Source: Myceligenerans salitolerans (GTDB taxonomy: Bacteria; Actinomycetota; Actinomycetes; Actinomycetales; Cellulomonadaceae). From it: DNA of 64,000 nt. Both the position numbers and the translations under genes were made by a program. Below, in pieces: positions 27,974 to 37,619 of the stretch. The notes beneath the pieces were generated by a model. That model did not search any database. It was given only the letters and a program-made list of their open reading frames with translations, and was not told where the DNA came from. The first letter of the stretch is position 1, and every line of letters starts with the position of its first letter. The stretch lies in NCBI RefSeq assembly GCF_017349295.1, contig NZ_JAFMPK010000026.1, positions 621 to 64,620 of the forward strand, given 5' to 3'.

Positions 27974-30139
27974 ATGACTGCCGTACCCAGCACTCCGCTC
28001 GCCCCGAGCGACGACCCGTACACCTGGCTCGAGGACGTGTCCGGCGACGACGCCCTGGGCTGGGTCCGCGACCGCAACGCGGACATGTCGGCCCGGCTCG
28101 GTGGCGAGCTGTTCGACGAGATCGAGAAGCAGGTGCGGGAGGTGCTCGACGCGGAGGACAAGATCCCGCACGTCTCCCAGATCGGCGAGTACTACTACAA
28201 CTTCTGGCGCGACGCGCGGCACGTGCGCGGGGTGTGGCGGCGCACGACGCCGTCGTCGTACGTGACCGACCACCCCGAGTGGGAGACGGTCCTCGACCTG
28301 GACGCCCTGGCCGAGGAGGAAGGGGAGAGCTGGGTGTGGCACGGCGCCTCGGTGCTGCGGCCCGCTCCCGACCGGCTCGCCGCCGGGGAACCGTGGCGTC
28401 ACGCGCTGGTGGACCTCTCCCCCGGCGGGTCCGACACGGACGTCACCCGGGAGTTCGACCTCGTCGACAAGCGGTTCGTGCCGGCCGCGGAGGGCGGGTT
28501 CGTCCGGTCGGCCGCCAAGGGCAGCCTGGGCTGGGTCGACGCCGACACGGTGTACCTGTCGACGGACTTCGGTGAGGGCACGACGACCACGTCCGGGTAC
28601 CCCCGGATCGCGAAGCTGTGGCGCCGGGGGACACCGCCCGAGGAGGCGGTGACCGTGTTCGAGGGCGAGGCGACCGATGTGGCGGTGTCCGCGCGACGGT
28701 CCCGGACCCCGGGGTTCGAACGCGATCTCGTGGTCCGGGCGCCGTCCTTCTTCACGAGCGAGACCTGGCTGGTCCGCCACGTCGGCACACCGGAGCAGGA
28801 GCTGGTGCGGATCGACGTGCCGGGCTCGGCGAACGTCGGGCTGCATCGCGAGTGGCTGCTCGTACGGCTGCGCGAGGACTGGGAGGTCACCGGGGACGAC
28901 GGACCGAGGACGTACCCGGCCGGATCTCTGCTCGCCGCACCCCTCGACGCGTTCCTGGCCGGCCGGCGGCGGATGACGGTACTGTTCGAGCCGACCCCCA
29001 CGCGCTCCCTCGCCGGGACCACGTGGACCCGGCACCACCTGGTCGTCAACGTGCTCGACGACGTCACCAACCAGCCCTACGTCCTGACGCCGCCGGACGT
29101 GCCGGACGGCCCCGGCGCCGCCGACGTGCTGGGGAGGCCGTGGGCGCGGTCGGAGTTCCCGGTCGCGGGCGATCTGCTGTCCGTCGGCGTGAGCGCGGTC
29201 GACGCGGTCGACTCCGACGACGTCTGGGTGACGACGACGGGCTTCCTGACCCCGCCGACGCTCGCACGCGGGACCGTCGTCGGCCCCGGCGACGAACAGG
29301 CTCCGCCCGCGCCGCTCAAGTCGGCGCCGGACCGCTTCGACGCCGGAGGTCTCGCCGCACGGCAACGGTTCACCACGTCCGACGACGGCACCCGGGTGCC
29401 GTACTTCCTCGTGGGTCCGGCCGCCGTGCTCGACGGGGACGCGACGGCGCCGGCGCTGCTGTGGGGCTACGGCGGCTTCGAGATCGCGCTGCAGCCGGCC
29501 TACTCGGGGACGATCGGCCGGGCATGGCTCGAACGGGGCGGCGTGTACGCGGTCGCGAACATCCGTGGTGGCGGGGAGTACGGCCCGGCCTGGCATCAGG
29601 CCGCGCTCCGGGAGAAGCGGCACAGGGCGTACGAGGACTTCGCGGCCGTGGCGCGCGACATCGTCCGCACCGGGATCACCGAGCCCGGGCGCCTGGGCAT
29701 GGAGGGCCGGTCGAACGGCGGCCTGCTCGCGGGGAACATGCTCACGCAGTACCCGGACCTGTTCGGCGCCGTGATCGTGGGCGTGCCGCTGCTCGACATG
29801 AAGCGGTACTCCCACCTGCTCGCCGGGGCCTCGTGGATGGCGGAGTACGGCGACCCCGACACGGACGACTGGGAGTTCCTCCAGGGCTTCTCCCCCTACC
29901 ACCTGTTCTCGCAGGACCGGGACTATCCGCCCGTGCTGTTCACGACGTCGACCAAGGACGACCGCGTGCATCCGGGCCATGCCCGCAAGCTGGCGGCGCT
30001 CATGCTCGCGCACGGCAAGGACGTGACCTACTACGAGAACATCGAGGGAGGCCACGGCGGCGCCGCGGACAACGGCCAGGCGGCCTACATGGCGGCCACC
30101 CACTGGACGTTCCTCTGGAAGCGCCTGGGCGGCGCCTGA
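27974..30139 (+). CDS. prolyl oligopeptidase family serine peptidase (S9A)
   Basis: The protein has 721 residues. The N-terminal beta-propeller region begins with DDPYTWLEDVSGDDALGW, a family hallmark. The C-terminal alpha/beta-hydrolase holds the triad: Ser in MEGRSNGGLL, Asp in STKDDRVHPGH, His in EGGHGGAAD. No signal peptide is seen, so it is cytoplasmic and trims short Pro-containing (or basic, oligopeptidase B-like) peptides. The segment GYGGFEIALQP and the NIRGGGEYGPAWHQAALREK loop are typical of the prolyl oligopeptidase branch. It is divergent from the conservon with 197 bp between starts and has its own leaderless-type promoter. Confidence 0.95.
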   Translation: MTAVPSTPLAPSDDPYTWLEDVSGDDALGWVRDRNADMSARLGGELFDEIEKQVREVLDAEDKIPHVSQIGEYYYNFWRDARHVRGVWRRTTPSSYVTDHPEWETVLDLDALAEEEGESWVWHGASVLRPAPDRLAAGEPWRHALVDLSPGGSDTDVTREFDLVDKRFVPAAEGGFVRSAAKGSLGWVDADTVYLSTDFGEGTTTTSGYPRIAKLWRRGTPPEEAVTVFEGEATDVAVSARRSRTPGFERDLVVRAPSFFTSETWLVRHVGTPEQELVRIDVPGSANVGLHREWLLVRLREDWEVTGDDGPRTYPAGSLLAAPLDAFLAGRRRMTVLFEPTPTRSLAGTTWTRHHLVVNVLDDVTNQPYVLTPPDVPDGPGAADVLGRPWARSEFPVAGDLLSVGVSAVDAVDSDDVWVTTTGFLTPPTLARGTVVGPGDEQAPPAPLKSAPDRFDAGGLAARQRFTTSDDGTRVPYFLVGPAAVLDGDATAPALLWGYGGFEIALQPAYSGTIGRAWLERGGVYAVANIRGGGEYGPAWHQAALREKRHRAYEDFAAVARDIVRTGITEPGRLGMEGRSNGGLLAGNMLTQYPDLFGAVIVGVPLLDMKRYSHLLAGASWMAEYGDPDTDDWEFLQGFSPYHLFSQDRDYPPVLFTTSTKDDRVHPGHARKLAALMLAHGKDVTYYENIEGGHGGAADNGQAAYMAATHWTFLWKRLGGA

Positions 30140-30173
30140 CCGGCTGTCGGCCCTCTGCCGATTACGTCCTGGC

Positions 30174-30225
30174 GTGCCGACCACGCCGTCGCGTGCCGAC
30201 CACGCCATGATGTGCCGACCACGCC
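30174..30225. repeat. three copies of a 14-bp repeat, inverted relative to the next repeat block
   Basis: GTGCCGACCACGCC occurs at 30174-30187, 30193-30206 and 30212-30225 (about 19-base period). The reverse complement matches the core GGCGTGGTCGGCAC found at the right end of the block at 30263-30356, so the two blocks can fold onto each other. Confidence 0.85.
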
Positions 30226-30262
30226 ATTCCTGCGGTGTGGTCACGCTTCCACGGCCCGAAAC

Positions 30263-30356
30263 GGCGTGGTCGTGACGGGATGGCGTGGTGGTGACGGGAT
30301 GGCGTGGTCGTGACGGGTGGCGTGGTCGTGAGGGGATGGCGTGGTCGGCGACCCGG
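30263..30356. repeat. five tandem copies of a 19-bp repeat
   Basis: Units GGCGTGGTCGTGACGGGAT start at 30263, 30282, 30301, 30319 and 30338. The third is 18 bases and the last diverges after ten bases. With the inverted 14-bp units at 30174-30225 they fill the gap between two convergent genes (stops at 30139 and 30365) and can form several competing hairpins. A termination role is possible. The region has no open reading frame of its own. Confidence 0.85.
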
Positions 30357-30364
30357 GGAGGGGG

Positions 30365-31759
30365 TCAGGCGCGCCAGGCGGCGGCGACCGTGGCCTGGCC
30401 CAGGACCCGCGTGCCGCGGTAGGCGACGATCGACTGTCCCGCGGCGACGCCGCGCAACGGCTCACCGGTCAGCTCGATCTCCATGGCGCCGCCCGGTGCC
30501 GCTGCCGCGGCCGACGGTGCCGCTGCCGACGGCGGGGTGCCCGACGGCGAGTCGTCCGACCGCAGGGCGTCCGACCGCGGGACGTCCGACGGCGAGGCGG
30601 CCGACCGCGGGGCGTCCGACGGCGTCGCGGCCGACGACGTCCCGGCGGGAACCGGCCCGGCGGACGCCGGCAGGGCGCGAACCCGCGCGGGGACGGGGGT
30701 GCCGTGGGCCCGCACCTGAACCTCGGCGTCGAACCAGCCGCCGGCGTCGGTCGGCACGGCGGAGTCCGCCGAGGACGAGCCGCCCGGGGTGGTGGCCAGT
30801 ACCCCGTCGAACCAGATGGCCTTCTCCCCCGCGATCCGGTTCACGCTCAACAGCTCGGCCGGTCCCACCACGACCGTGTTGGTCGAGGTCTGCACGTCGA
30901 CGACGTAGCGGGCCCTCCCGTCCCCGGCGGGGCGGCCGAGGCCGAGGCCCTTGCGCTGGCCCACCGTGAACGCGTACGCGCCGTCGTGCTCGCCGACGAC
31001 CTCGCCGTCCGTGTCGACGACGGCGCCCGGCCGGGAACCGAGCCGGTCGCGCAGGAAGCCGCGGGTGTCGCCGTCGGCGACGAAGCAGATGTCGTAGGAG
31101 TCCGGCTTGGCGGAGACGGACAGGCCGCGCTTCGCGGCCTCGGCGCGGACCTCGTCCTTGGACGCGAAGCCCCCGAGCGGGAACATGGCGCGCGCCAGGC
31201 GCTCGGGCCCCATCACCGCGAGGACGTAGGACTGGTCCTTCGCCGTGTTCGGGGAGCGGTGCAGCTCTCGGACCAGGAGGGCGGGGCTCGCGCCGGGCCC
31301 GTCGGGAGCGTGTGCGCCGGCGGGCCCGGGAACGCGGCCGCGGGTGTCGGCCGTGACCTCACGGGTCTCGATCCGCGCGTAGTGCCCCGTCGCGACGGCG
31401 TCGAAGCCGAGCGCCGTCGCCTTGTCGAGCAGGGCCTCGAACTTGATGTGCTCGTTGCAGCGCACGCAGGGGTTGGGCGTGCGGCCGGCCTCGTACTCGC
31501 TGAGGAAGTCGGCCACGACCGTCTCCTCGAACGTCTCCGACAGGTCCCACACGTAGTACGGGATGCCGAGCACGTCGGCGGCGCGTCGCGCGTCGCCCGC
31601 GTCCTCGATGGAGCAGCAGCCGCGCGAGCCGTTGCGGAACTGGTCGCGGTTGCGCGACAGGGCCATGTGCACGCCGACGACGTCGTGCCCCGCCTCCACC
31701 GCGAGAGCCGCGGCGACGGCGGAGTCGACGCCGCCGGACATCGCTGCGAGGACCTTCAT
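30365..31759 (-). CDS. mnmA: tRNA-specific 2-thiouridylase MnmA
   Basis: The protein has 464 residues. It thiolates U34 of Glu, Gln and Lys tRNAs using sulfur passed from a cysteine desulfurase. Visible: ATP pyrophosphatase loop SGGVDS (8-13), [14 protein letters not shown], catalytic Cys in [13 protein letters not shown], second Cys in [11 protein letters not shown], and [10 protein letters not shown]. The C-terminal beta-barrel is split by an Ala/Pro/Ser/Asp-rich repeat (about residues 368-425, DNA 30485-30655) made of variants of PSDAPRS. Most MnmA proteins lack it and are about 360-380 residues. The gene overlaps the cysteine desulfurase by four bases, so sulfur donor and acceptor enzymes are made together. 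Confidence 0.95.
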   Translation of the reverse strand: MKVLAAMSGGVDSAVAAALAVEAGHDVVGVHMALSRNRDQFRNGSRGCCSIEDAGDARRAADVLGIPYYVWDLSETFEETVVADFLSEYEAGRTPNPCVRCNEHIKFEALLDKATALGFDAVATGHYARIETREVTADTRGRVPGPAGAHAPDGPGASPALLVRELHRSPNTAKDQSYVLAVMGPERLARAMFPLGGFASKDEVRAEAAKRGLSVSAKPDSYDICFVADGDTRGFLRDRLGSRPGAVVDTDGEVVGEHDGAYAFTVGQRKGLGLGRPAGDGRARYVVDVQTSTNTVVVGPAELLSVNRIAGEKAIWFDGVLATTPGGSSSADSAVPTDAGGWFDAEVQVRAHGTPVPARVRALPASAGPVPAGTSSAATPSDAPRSAASPSDVPRSDALRSDDSPSGTPPSAAAPSAAAAAPGGAMEIELTGEPLRGVAAGQSIVAYRGTRVLGQATVAAAWRA

Positions 31760-33021
31760 GCGTGACCACCTCCGACGAGCCCGGCCGCCCGGGCGCGTTC
31801 GACCACCTGCGGGAGGGCGGCGGCGAGTCGTTCGACGTCGGCCGGTGTGGACGTGGCGCCGAGCGAGAACCGCAGGGCGCCGCGTGCGGCGGTCTCGGGA
31901 ACTCCCATGGCGAGCAGGACGTGCGAGGGCTGGGGCACGCCGGCCTGGCAGGCGGAGCCGGTGGAGGCCTGGATGCCCGCGGAGTCCAGGAGGTAGAGCA
32001 GGGAGTCGCCCTCGGCGCCGGGGAACGCGAAGTGCGCGTTGCCGGGCAGGCGGCCGCCGGGATCGGTGCGCGGGTCGGGCCCGCAGAGCATGGCGTCGGG
32101 GACGACGTCGCGGACGTGGGCGACGAGGGAGTCGCGGAGGGCGGCGACGCGTGCGGCGTGGCTCTCCCGCCTGGCGACGGCGTCGCGCACGGCGACGGCG
32201 AACGAGGCGATCGCGGGCACGTCGAGCGTTCCGGAGCGGACGCCACGTTCCTGGCCGCCCCCGTGCAGGACCGCGTCGAGCGGGAGGTCGCGGCGGGCGA
32301 GCAGGGCGCCGACCCCTGCGGGGCCGCCGAGCTTGTGGCCGCTGACGGTCATGGCGTCCGCGCCGGACGCGGTGAAGTCCACGGGAAGCTGGCCGACGGC
32401 CTGGACGGCGTCGACGTGGACGGGGATGCCGTGGTGGCGGGCGATGCGGACGACGTCGTGGATCGGCTGAACGGTTCCGACCTCGTTGTTCGCCCACATG
32501 ACCGACACGAGTGCGGTCTCGGCGTGGTGCGCGGCGAGTTCGGCGCGCAGGGCGTCGAGGTCGAGCCGGCCCTCGGTGTCGACCGGGAGGAGGACCACCT
32601 GGGCGCCGGCGTGCCCGGCCAGCCAGAAGGCGGGGTCGAGCACCGCGTGGTGTTCGACGGCGGACACCAGGATGCGGGTGCGGCGCCGGTCCTCGGCGCG
32701 GCGCCCCCAGAACATGCCCTTGATCGCGAGGTTGTCGGCCTCGGTGCCGCTCGCGGTGAAGATGATTTCGCTGGGGCGGGCGCCGAGGGCTCCGGCGACG
32801 ATCTCGCGGGCCTCCTCGGCGGTGCGCCGGGCGGCCCGGCCGGCCGAGTGCAGGGAGGAGGCGTTGCCGGTGTGGCGGGCGTGCTCGACGAACGCCGCCA
32901 GGGCGGCCGAGGTCATCGGCGTGGTGGCGGCGTGGTCGAGGTAGGCACCGGCGTCCGGCGGCGGCTCGGGGCCGTCCGGGTGCCCGGTGACGGGCTCGGT
33001 CAGGGAGGCGGTCACGTCCAT
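31756..33021 (-). CDS. cysteine desulfurase (NifS/IscS family)
   Basis: The protein has 421 residues. This PLP enzyme frees sulfur from cysteine. The PLP lysine is in [15 protein letters not shown]. The persulfide cysteine is in [17 protein letters not shown], the group-I style loop. It starts [10 protein letters not shown] as usual. ATG 33021 is preferred to the adjacent TTG at 33024. It couples to mnmA by a four-base overlap, so the likely job is to supply sulfur for tRNA 2-thiouridine; Fe-S cluster assembly cannot be excluded. A TAGACT box lies just upstream, so the start could also be the GTG at 33015 (leaderless). Confidence 0.94.
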   Translation of the reverse strand: MDVTASLTEPVTGHPDGPEPPPDAGAYLDHAATTPMTSAALAAFVEHARHTGNASSLHSAGRAARRTAEEAREIVAGALGARPSEIIFTASGTEADNLAIKGMFWGRRAEDRRRTRILVSAVEHHAVLDPAFWLAGHAGAQVVLLPVDTEGRLDLDALRAELAAHHAETALVSVMWANNEVGTVQPIHDVVRIARHHGIPVHVDAVQAVGQLPVDFTASGADAMTVSGHKLGGPAGVGALLARRDLPLDAVLHGGGQERGVRSGTLDVPAIASFAVAVRDAVARRESHAARVAALRDSLVAHVRDVVPDAMLCGPDPRTDPGGRLPGNAHFAFPGAEGDSLLYLLDSAGIQASTGSACQAGVPQPSHVLLAMGVPETAARGALRFSLGATSTPADVERLAAALPQVVERARAAGLVGGGHA

Positions 33022-33114
33022 CAAGTCTACGAACCGCGAAGGAGTGCTTTTGCTTCCCGCGGCGGTGCCGGTCCCGGCGAGGAGGTCGGCCTGCCGGGCA
33101 TCCGGCCGGACGGA

Positions 33115-33157
33115 GCGCGAGCCGGCGTCGTGGACGGGCCACGGCGCCGGCTCGCGC
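33115..33157. terminator. second hairpin downstream of the PhoX gene
   Basis: A perfect 13-bp inverted repeat (GCGCGAGCCGGCG at 33115-33127, CGCCGGCTCGCGC at 33145-33157) with a 17-base loop. It lies in line with the hairpin at 33175-33209 and before the cysteine desulfurase start. Confidence 0.6.
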
Positions 33158-33174
33158 GAGGGTGGTGCCGGGTG

Positions 33175-33209
33175 GGTGCCGTGGCGGGACCTGTTCCCGC
33201 CACGGCACC
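33175..33209 (-). terminator. terminator of the PhoX gene
   Basis: A perfect 15-bp stem (GGTGCCGTGGCGGGA with TCCCGCCACGGCACC) and a five-base loop, 25 bases past the stop codon at 33235. No U-tract. Confidence 0.8.
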
Positions 33210-33234
33210 GGCTCGGCGGACCCGCTGCCGGATG

Positions 33235-35358
33235 TCAGCGGCGGCCGCGCTTCTTGTAGACCTGCACGGTGGACGGGCGGGGACCGCGCCACGAGCCCAC
33301 GGGCCCGCGTTCTCCGGCGTCGAGGTAGTCCGGGAACAGCGACGTCGGCTCGGCGAACGAGCCGTCGTCACCGGGGTGCTGGACGTTGACGTAGACCATC
33401 TCGTCACGCAGGTCGATCAGGGGGCCGCAGGCCTCCGCCGAGCGGGGCACCGAGAGGAACTGCTCCACGTTGCCGCGCTTGCGGCCCGTGAGGGTGACCC
33501 GGAAGATGCCGTCGCATCGCCCGATGGCCGAGGGCTGCCCGTCGGTGGAGATCCAGAGGTTGCCCTGCTGGTCGAACGCCACGTTGTCGGGGCAGGAGAT
33601 GGGCGAGACCTTGTCGGCGGGGAAGCCCGAGAAGTACGTGGAGTCGTTCTGGCTCGGGTCGCCGGCGACGAGGAGCAGGTTCCAGCGGAAGTCGGTGGAG
33701 GTCTGGTCGCCCTCGACGATCTCCACGACGTGGCCGTCGCGGTTCTGGTTGCGCGGGTTCGGCTCGGTCGCGCCCTCCCGGCCGCTCGAACCGCGGCTCG
33801 AGTTGTTGGTGCAGGCGACGTAGACGTTCCCGGTGAACGGGTTGGGCTCCACGTCCTCCGGACGGTCCATCTTCGTGGCGCCGACGGTGTCCGCCGCGAC
33901 GCGCGTGAAGAGGAGGACCTCCTCGACCGACATGCCGGGCACCGCCGAGGCACCGTCGACGACCAGCGGCAGCCACTCACCGGTGCCGTCGAACGCGCCG
34001 TCGGAGGGCAGGGCGCCGGTGCCGTCGATCTCCGCGGCCGGGGAGTCGCCCGTGAACTTCGCGACGTACAGGTCGCCCTCGCTCAGGAGGGTCTTGTTGT
34101 GGGCGCGCGCCCAGTGGCTGTGGCCGTTGCGCATCGCGTTCTTCGACACGAACTTGTACACGTAGTCGAACTGCTCGTCGTCGCCCATGTAGGCCACGAC
34201 CCGCTTGTCCGGCGCGACGATGACGTTCGCGCCCTCGTGCTTGAACCGGCCGAGGGCGGTGTGCTTGACCGGGGCGGCCGTCGGGTCGTACGGGTCGATC
34301 TCGACCACCCAGCCGAAGCGGTGGTGCTCGTTCTCGTAGCCGGGGTTCGAGGTGTCGAAGCGCGGGTCGTCCAGCTCCCAGCCGTACCGGGTGGGGCTCG
34401 AGGAGAGGCCGTAGCGGGCGTCGCGGGGGTCGCCGCCGGCCACCTTGAAGTAGCCGTGCCAGTTCTCCTCGCCCGACAGCACGGTGCCCCACGGCGTCGT
34501 GCCGCCGGCGCAGTTGTTCAGGGTGCCGCGGACCGTCGTACCGGTGGGGTCCTCGACCGTCTTCATGAGGTCGTGGCCGGCCACCGGGCCGTCGATCGTG
34601 AACTCGGTGTCCATGTGGACACGGCGGTTCTTCGGGGCGACGCGCAGGTAGGTCCACGGATCGCCGGTGCGGCGGCGGACCACCTCTACCACGGACATGC
34701 CGTGGGCGGCGCGCTGCACCGCACGCTTGGTCGCCTCGTCGTAGGACTCGTCGAACATGATGTCCGGGTTGGTGTACTCGTGGTTCGTCACGAGCAGGCC
34801 GCGCCGGCCACGGCGGGTCTCGACCATCGACCGGATGTCGCGGGGGTGCTCGGGGAGGATGTCGAGGTAGTCGACGTTGTAGCCGAACTGCAGCTTCTGC
34901 TGCGCCTCGGACTGGGCGGTCACGTCGAAGGCGTGGCCGCCGGGCAGGATCGGGTCGCCCCAGCGGATGATCGTCGACCACTCGTAGCCCCGGGGGACGA
35001 CGACATCGTCGACGAGCCGGTCCTGGGTCTCGATCGGGCCGAACGACAGGCCCTTGCCGTGTCCGTGCCCGTGTCCGCGGCCCGTGAGCGTGGCGGCCTG
35101 GGCCGGCTCCGCGCCCAGCGCCTCGGCGCCCACCACCACCGCGCCCGCCGCGACGGCCATGCCGCCGAGCATGACGCGGCGCGACAGGGCCCTGGAGGCG
35201 ACGTCACGGAAGTACTCGTTGGCGCTCACGTTCGGCGCCGGGTGTGCGCACTGGTCGGCGCACTTCCAGTAGCAGGTGGCGGCGACGCGCTTGCCGCGGG
35301 CGTAGTGAGGTGTGGTCGCGACGGGCAGCAACGGGCGCGACTCGGGAGCGATCGTCAT
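33235..35358 (-). CDS. Tat-exported PhoX/DUF839 family phosphatase-like protein
   Basis: The protein has 707 residues. The N-terminus has a long n-region, then a twin-arginine signal ([24 protein letters not shown], about residues 57-80) as in PhoX alkaline phosphatases. These are calcium/iron enzymes exported folded. The body is the DUF839 beta-propeller ([65 protein letters not shown]). The ATG at 35358 is preceded by GGAG. The presence of [15 protein letters not shown] near the N-terminus is typical of actinobacterial members. It probably releases phosphate from organic phosphomonoesters outside the cell. No phosphate-control site was recognised. Confidence 0.9.
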   Translation of the reverse strand: MTIAPESRPLLPVATTPHYARGKRVAATCYWKCADQCAHPAPNVSANEYFRDVASRALSRRVMLGGMAVAAGAVVVGAEALGAEPAQAATLTGRGHGHGHGKGLSFGPIETQDRLVDDVVVPRGYEWSTIIRWGDPILPGGHAFDVTAQSEAQQKLQFGYNVDYLDILPEHPRDIRSMVETRRGRRGLLVTNHEYTNPDIMFDESYDEATKRAVQRAAHGMSVVEVVRRRTGDPWTYLRVAPKNRRVHMDTEFTIDGPVAGHDLMKTVEDPTGTTVRGTLNNCAGGTTPWGTVLSGEENWHGYFKVAGGDPRDARYGLSSSPTRYGWELDDPRFDTSNPGYENEHHRFGWVVEIDPYDPTAAPVKHTALGRFKHEGANVIVAPDKRVVAYMGDDEQFDYVYKFVSKNAMRNGHSHWARAHNKTLLSEGDLYVAKFTGDSPAAEIDGTGALPSDGAFDGTGEWLPLVVDGASAVPGMSVEEVLLFTRVAADTVGATKMDRPEDVEPNPFTGNVYVACTNNSSRGSSGREGATEPNPRNQNRDGHVVEIVEGDQTSTDFRWNLLLVAGDPSQNDSTYFSGFPADKVSPISCPDNVAFDQQGNLWISTDGQPSAIGRCDGIFRVTLTGRKRGNVEQFLSVPRSAEACGPLIDLRDEMVYVNVQHPGDDGSFAEPTSLFPDYLDAGERGPVGSWRGPRPSTVQVYKKRGRR

Positions 35359-35447
35359 CGTGGTGACTCCGGTCTGGCGGGGAGGGGGGACGGTCGCCGC
35401 CGACGCTAGGAGCGGGCCGTGACCTCGTCCCGACCGGGCAGGGACGC

Positions 35448-36638
35448 TCAGGTGAACAGGAGGTGACCTGCGGGCGTGACGTCGCGCCAGCCCAGGTCGG
35501 TGAGCAACATGGCGGCGCCCCGTGACCGCAGGCCTTGCTCGCACACGACGACGATCGGGGCGTCGGGCGGGTGGTCGGCCAGCATCGTGGGCAGGTCCCC
35601 GGCGGCGAGCGCCTCCAGCCCTGCCCGGACGGCGGGGGTCCCGGCGGGGAGCCGAGCGGGCAGGCGTCCGACGTCGACGACGAGCACGCCGTCGGGCAGG
35701 CGCACGGCGGCGGCCGCCTCAGCGGTGCCGGCGCCGGTGGTAGCGGCCCCGGGCGGGCCGGGCCGGCCGGCGCCGGTGGCGGCAGGCGGACGGCCGTCGT
35801 CCGGCACGGATGCCGGTTCCGGCGCGAGAGCCGGTTCCGGCGCGGACGCCGGTCGGGGCCCGGATGCCGGTTCGGGCGCGGTGAGCGGGATCGTGTCCCA
35901 GCCGGACGTGCGCGCGTCGTACACGAGGATGCGCCCGAGGGCGACGTCGCCCGTACCGGTGAGAAGTTTGACCGCCTCGACCGCCATGGCCGAGCCGACC
36001 GCGCCGCACGCCGGGCCGAGCACGCCGACCGTCTCGCAGGACTCGCCCTCGGGTGGCTGCGGCCCGAACACGTCGGGGTAGGTGATGGCGCGGCCGTCCG
36101 GCGCGGCGGACCACCAGACCGCGACCTGGCCGTCCCAACCCAGCACCGTCCCCCACACGACGGGCATGCCGAGCGCGGCGGCGGCGTCGGACACGGCGTA
36201 CCGGGTGGCGAACGTGTCGGAGCCGTCCACGACCAGGTCGTAGCCGGCCAGGAGCTCGCGCGCGTTCGCCTCGTCGAGGCGCAGCCGGTGCTCGGTGACC
36301 TTCAGGCCGGGTCCGCGCAGCACGCGCAGGGCGTCGGCGGCCGAGGTCGTCTTGGGGCGGTCCGCGTCGCCGTCCCCGTGCAGCACCTGGCGTTGCAGGT
36401 TCGACGGCGCGACCACGTCGTCGTCCACGATCCCCAGCGTGCCGACGCCGGCGGCGGCCAGGTACTGGAGCACGGGCGACCCCAGCCCGCCGGCACCGAT
36501 CACGACGACGCGTGCCCCCGCGAGCCGGGCCTGCGCATCGGGCCCGAAACCGTCCAGGAGCAGGTGCCGGGCGGCGCGGCGGCGCTCCTCGGGCGGCAAC
36601 GGACCCCGGAGGGGCACCAGCGGCGGCAGGGACGTCAT
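35448..36638 (-). CDS. ThiF/MoeB-like adenylyltransferase fused to a rhodanese domain
   Basis: The protein has 396 residues. The N-terminal E1-like domain (about 1-250) has the nucleotide loop VVIGAGGLGSPVLQYLAAAG, DDDVVAPSNLQRQ, DGSDTFATRYAVSDAA and ESCETVGVLGPACG. A C-terminal rhodanese domain (about 310-396) carries the catalytic loop VVVCEQGLRSRGAA. This is the MoeZ/MoeBR layout: adenylation and thiocarboxylation of small sulfur carriers for molybdopterin, thiamin or cysteine synthesis. A low-complexity linker of repeated Glu-Pro/Ala units (PEPASGPRPASAPEPALAPE) joins the domains. No carrier protein gene is adjacent. A CAGAAT box six bases before the ATG suggests a leaderless message. Confidence 0.9.
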   Translation of the reverse strand: MTSLPPLVPLRGPLPPEERRRAARHLLLDGFGPDAQARLAGARVVVIGAGGLGSPVLQYLAAAGVGTLGIVDDDVVAPSNLQRQVLHGDGDADRPKTTSAADALRVLRGPGLKVTEHRLRLDEANARELLAGYDLVVDGSDTFATRYAVSDAAAALGMPVVWGTVLGWDGQVAVWWSAAPDGRAITYPDVFGPQPPEGESCETVGVLGPACGAVGSAMAVEAVKLLTGTGDVALGRILVYDARTSGWDTIPLTAPEPASGPRPASAPEPALAPEPASVPDDGRPPAATGAGRPGPPGAATTGAGTAEAAAAVRLPDGVLVVDVGRLPARLPAGTPAVRAGLEALAAGDLPTMLADHPPDAPIVVVCEQGLRSRGAAMLLTDLGWRDVTPAGHLLFT

Positions 36639-36644
36639 GGCTCC

Positions 36645-36650
36645 ATTCTG
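36645..36650 (-). promoter_or_regulatory. leaderless -10 candidate for the ThiF-rhodanese gene
   Basis: CAGAAT on the minus strand, six bases (GGAGCC) before the ATG at 36638. GGAGCC could also act as a weak ribosome site, so the call is tentative. Confidence 0.35.
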
Positions 36651-36717
36651 CGCGCCCGCGGCGCCCGCCGTGCCGCTCGGTTTCTCGGTTCGATCACGAA
36701 CGTGCCCGCCCGTGGCC

Positions 36718-37572
36718 TCAGCCCTGCTTCGTGCGCAGCAACGAGCCGCGTGCGGGCAGGTCCACCGAGGCCAGGAGGTCCAGCTTGTCCGCGGCATCCG
36801 ATGCGGGGTCCGGGTGGAAGACGACGAGGTTCAGGCTCTCGGCCCCGCCGACGCTCAGCCGCTCCCTGTTGAGAGTGAGTTCTCCGACCCGCGGGTGATC
36901 GAGCCGGATCGGCGTCCCGCTCTGCCCGCGGACCTCATGGCGGGCCCAGAGTCGGCGGAACAGAGGGCTCGCCAGCGAAAGCTCTCCGACCAGCTCGACG
37001 AAGCGGGCATCGTCGGTGTCCTTGCCGACCGCCTGCCGCAGGTTGGCGACGAGGCACTCCGTGACGTTCTCCCACTCCGGGTACAGCCCCTGTTGTCCAG
37101 TGTCCAGGAACATGTCCCTCAGCTGGTTGCGGCCCACGACGAGACCGGGATCGAGAGCCCTGGCGAGCGTGTTCGAGGCAAGGACGTCGAAGTACCTCCC
37201 TTCGACGAAGGCAGGCTGCACGAGGGAGTCAAGAAGCGTGAGCACGCCGGATGGCACGGTCTCCTTGCGCGGTCGGCGCCTGCGCCGACGGGGCACGTCC
37301 GACACCAAGGTCAGCAGGTGGGCGAAATGATCCTCGTCGAGCTGCAGCACGCGCGCGATCGACTCGAGCACCTGCACCGACGGCTTTCGATCGCGCCCGC
37401 GCTCCAGCCGCAGGTAGTAGTCGGCGCTGATGCCGGCGAGCATGGCGACCTCCTCCCTCCGCAGGCCAGGCACCCGCCGCACGCCGTGGTCGGGGATGCC
37501 TGCCTGTTCGGGCGTCACCAGCTCGCGCCGGGCGCGCAGGTACGTGCCGAGGGCGTTCGGCTTCTCGCTCAT
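36718..37572 (-). CDS. XRE-family regulator with MmyB-like ligand domain
   Basis: The protein has 284 residues. The N-terminal helix-turn-helix (residues 10-75; RVPGLRREEVAMLAGISADY, then YLRLERGRD) is followed by an MmyB-like sensor domain (about 110-265; FDVLASNTLARAL, YPEWENVTECLVANLRQAV, HEVRGQSGTPIRLDHPRVG). This family sits beside short-chain dehydrogenase genes throughout actinobacteria and is thought to control them; here an SDR gene lies divergent at 37712. TACGCT lies six bases before the ATG, so the message looks leaderless. An inverted repeat at 37598-37619 in the shared promoter region is the likely binding site. Confidence 0.92.
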   Translation of the reverse strand: MSEKPNALGTYLRARRELVTPEQAGIPDHGVRRVPGLRREEVAMLAGISADYYLRLERGRDRKPSVQVLESIARVLQLDEDHFAHLLTLVSDVPRRRRRRPRKETVPSGVLTLLDSLVQPAFVEGRYFDVLASNTLARALDPGLVVGRNQLRDMFLDTGQQGLYPEWENVTECLVANLRQAVGKDTDDARFVELVGELSLASPLFRRLWARHEVRGQSGTPIRLDHPRVGELTLNRERLSVGGAESLNLVVFHPDPASDAADKLDLLASVDLPARGSLLRTKQG

Positions 37573-37578
37573 GCGACG

Positions 37579-37584
37579 AGCGTA
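37579..37584 (-). promoter_or_regulatory. leaderless -10 box of the MmyB-type regulator gene
   Basis: TACGCT on the minus strand, six bases (CGTCGC) before the ATG at 37572, with no Shine-Dalgarno. Confidence 0.55.
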
Positions 37585-37597
37585 GGTCGCCGTGACG

Positions 37598-37619
37598 CCG
37601 GCAGGGAGGGTCCTGCCGG
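37598..37619. promoter_or_regulatory. operator candidate between MmyB-type regulator and SDR gene
   Basis: A perfect inverted repeat CCGGCAGG-N6-CCTGCCGG lies between the divergent starts (37572 and 37712), over the expected -35 region of the regulator gene. It is suited to autoregulation plus control of the SDR gene. Confidence 0.5.

Noticed and set aside
30174-30356. Could the repeat block be a CRISPR array?
   Set aside because: Units are 14-19 bases with no unique spacers; the repeats directly abut, two orientations are present and no cas gene is near.
31762-35409. A 1,215-residue plus-strand frame opposite the cysteine desulfurase and PhoX-like genes
   Set aside because: It spans two real minus-strand genes and two hairpin terminators; no domain was recognised.
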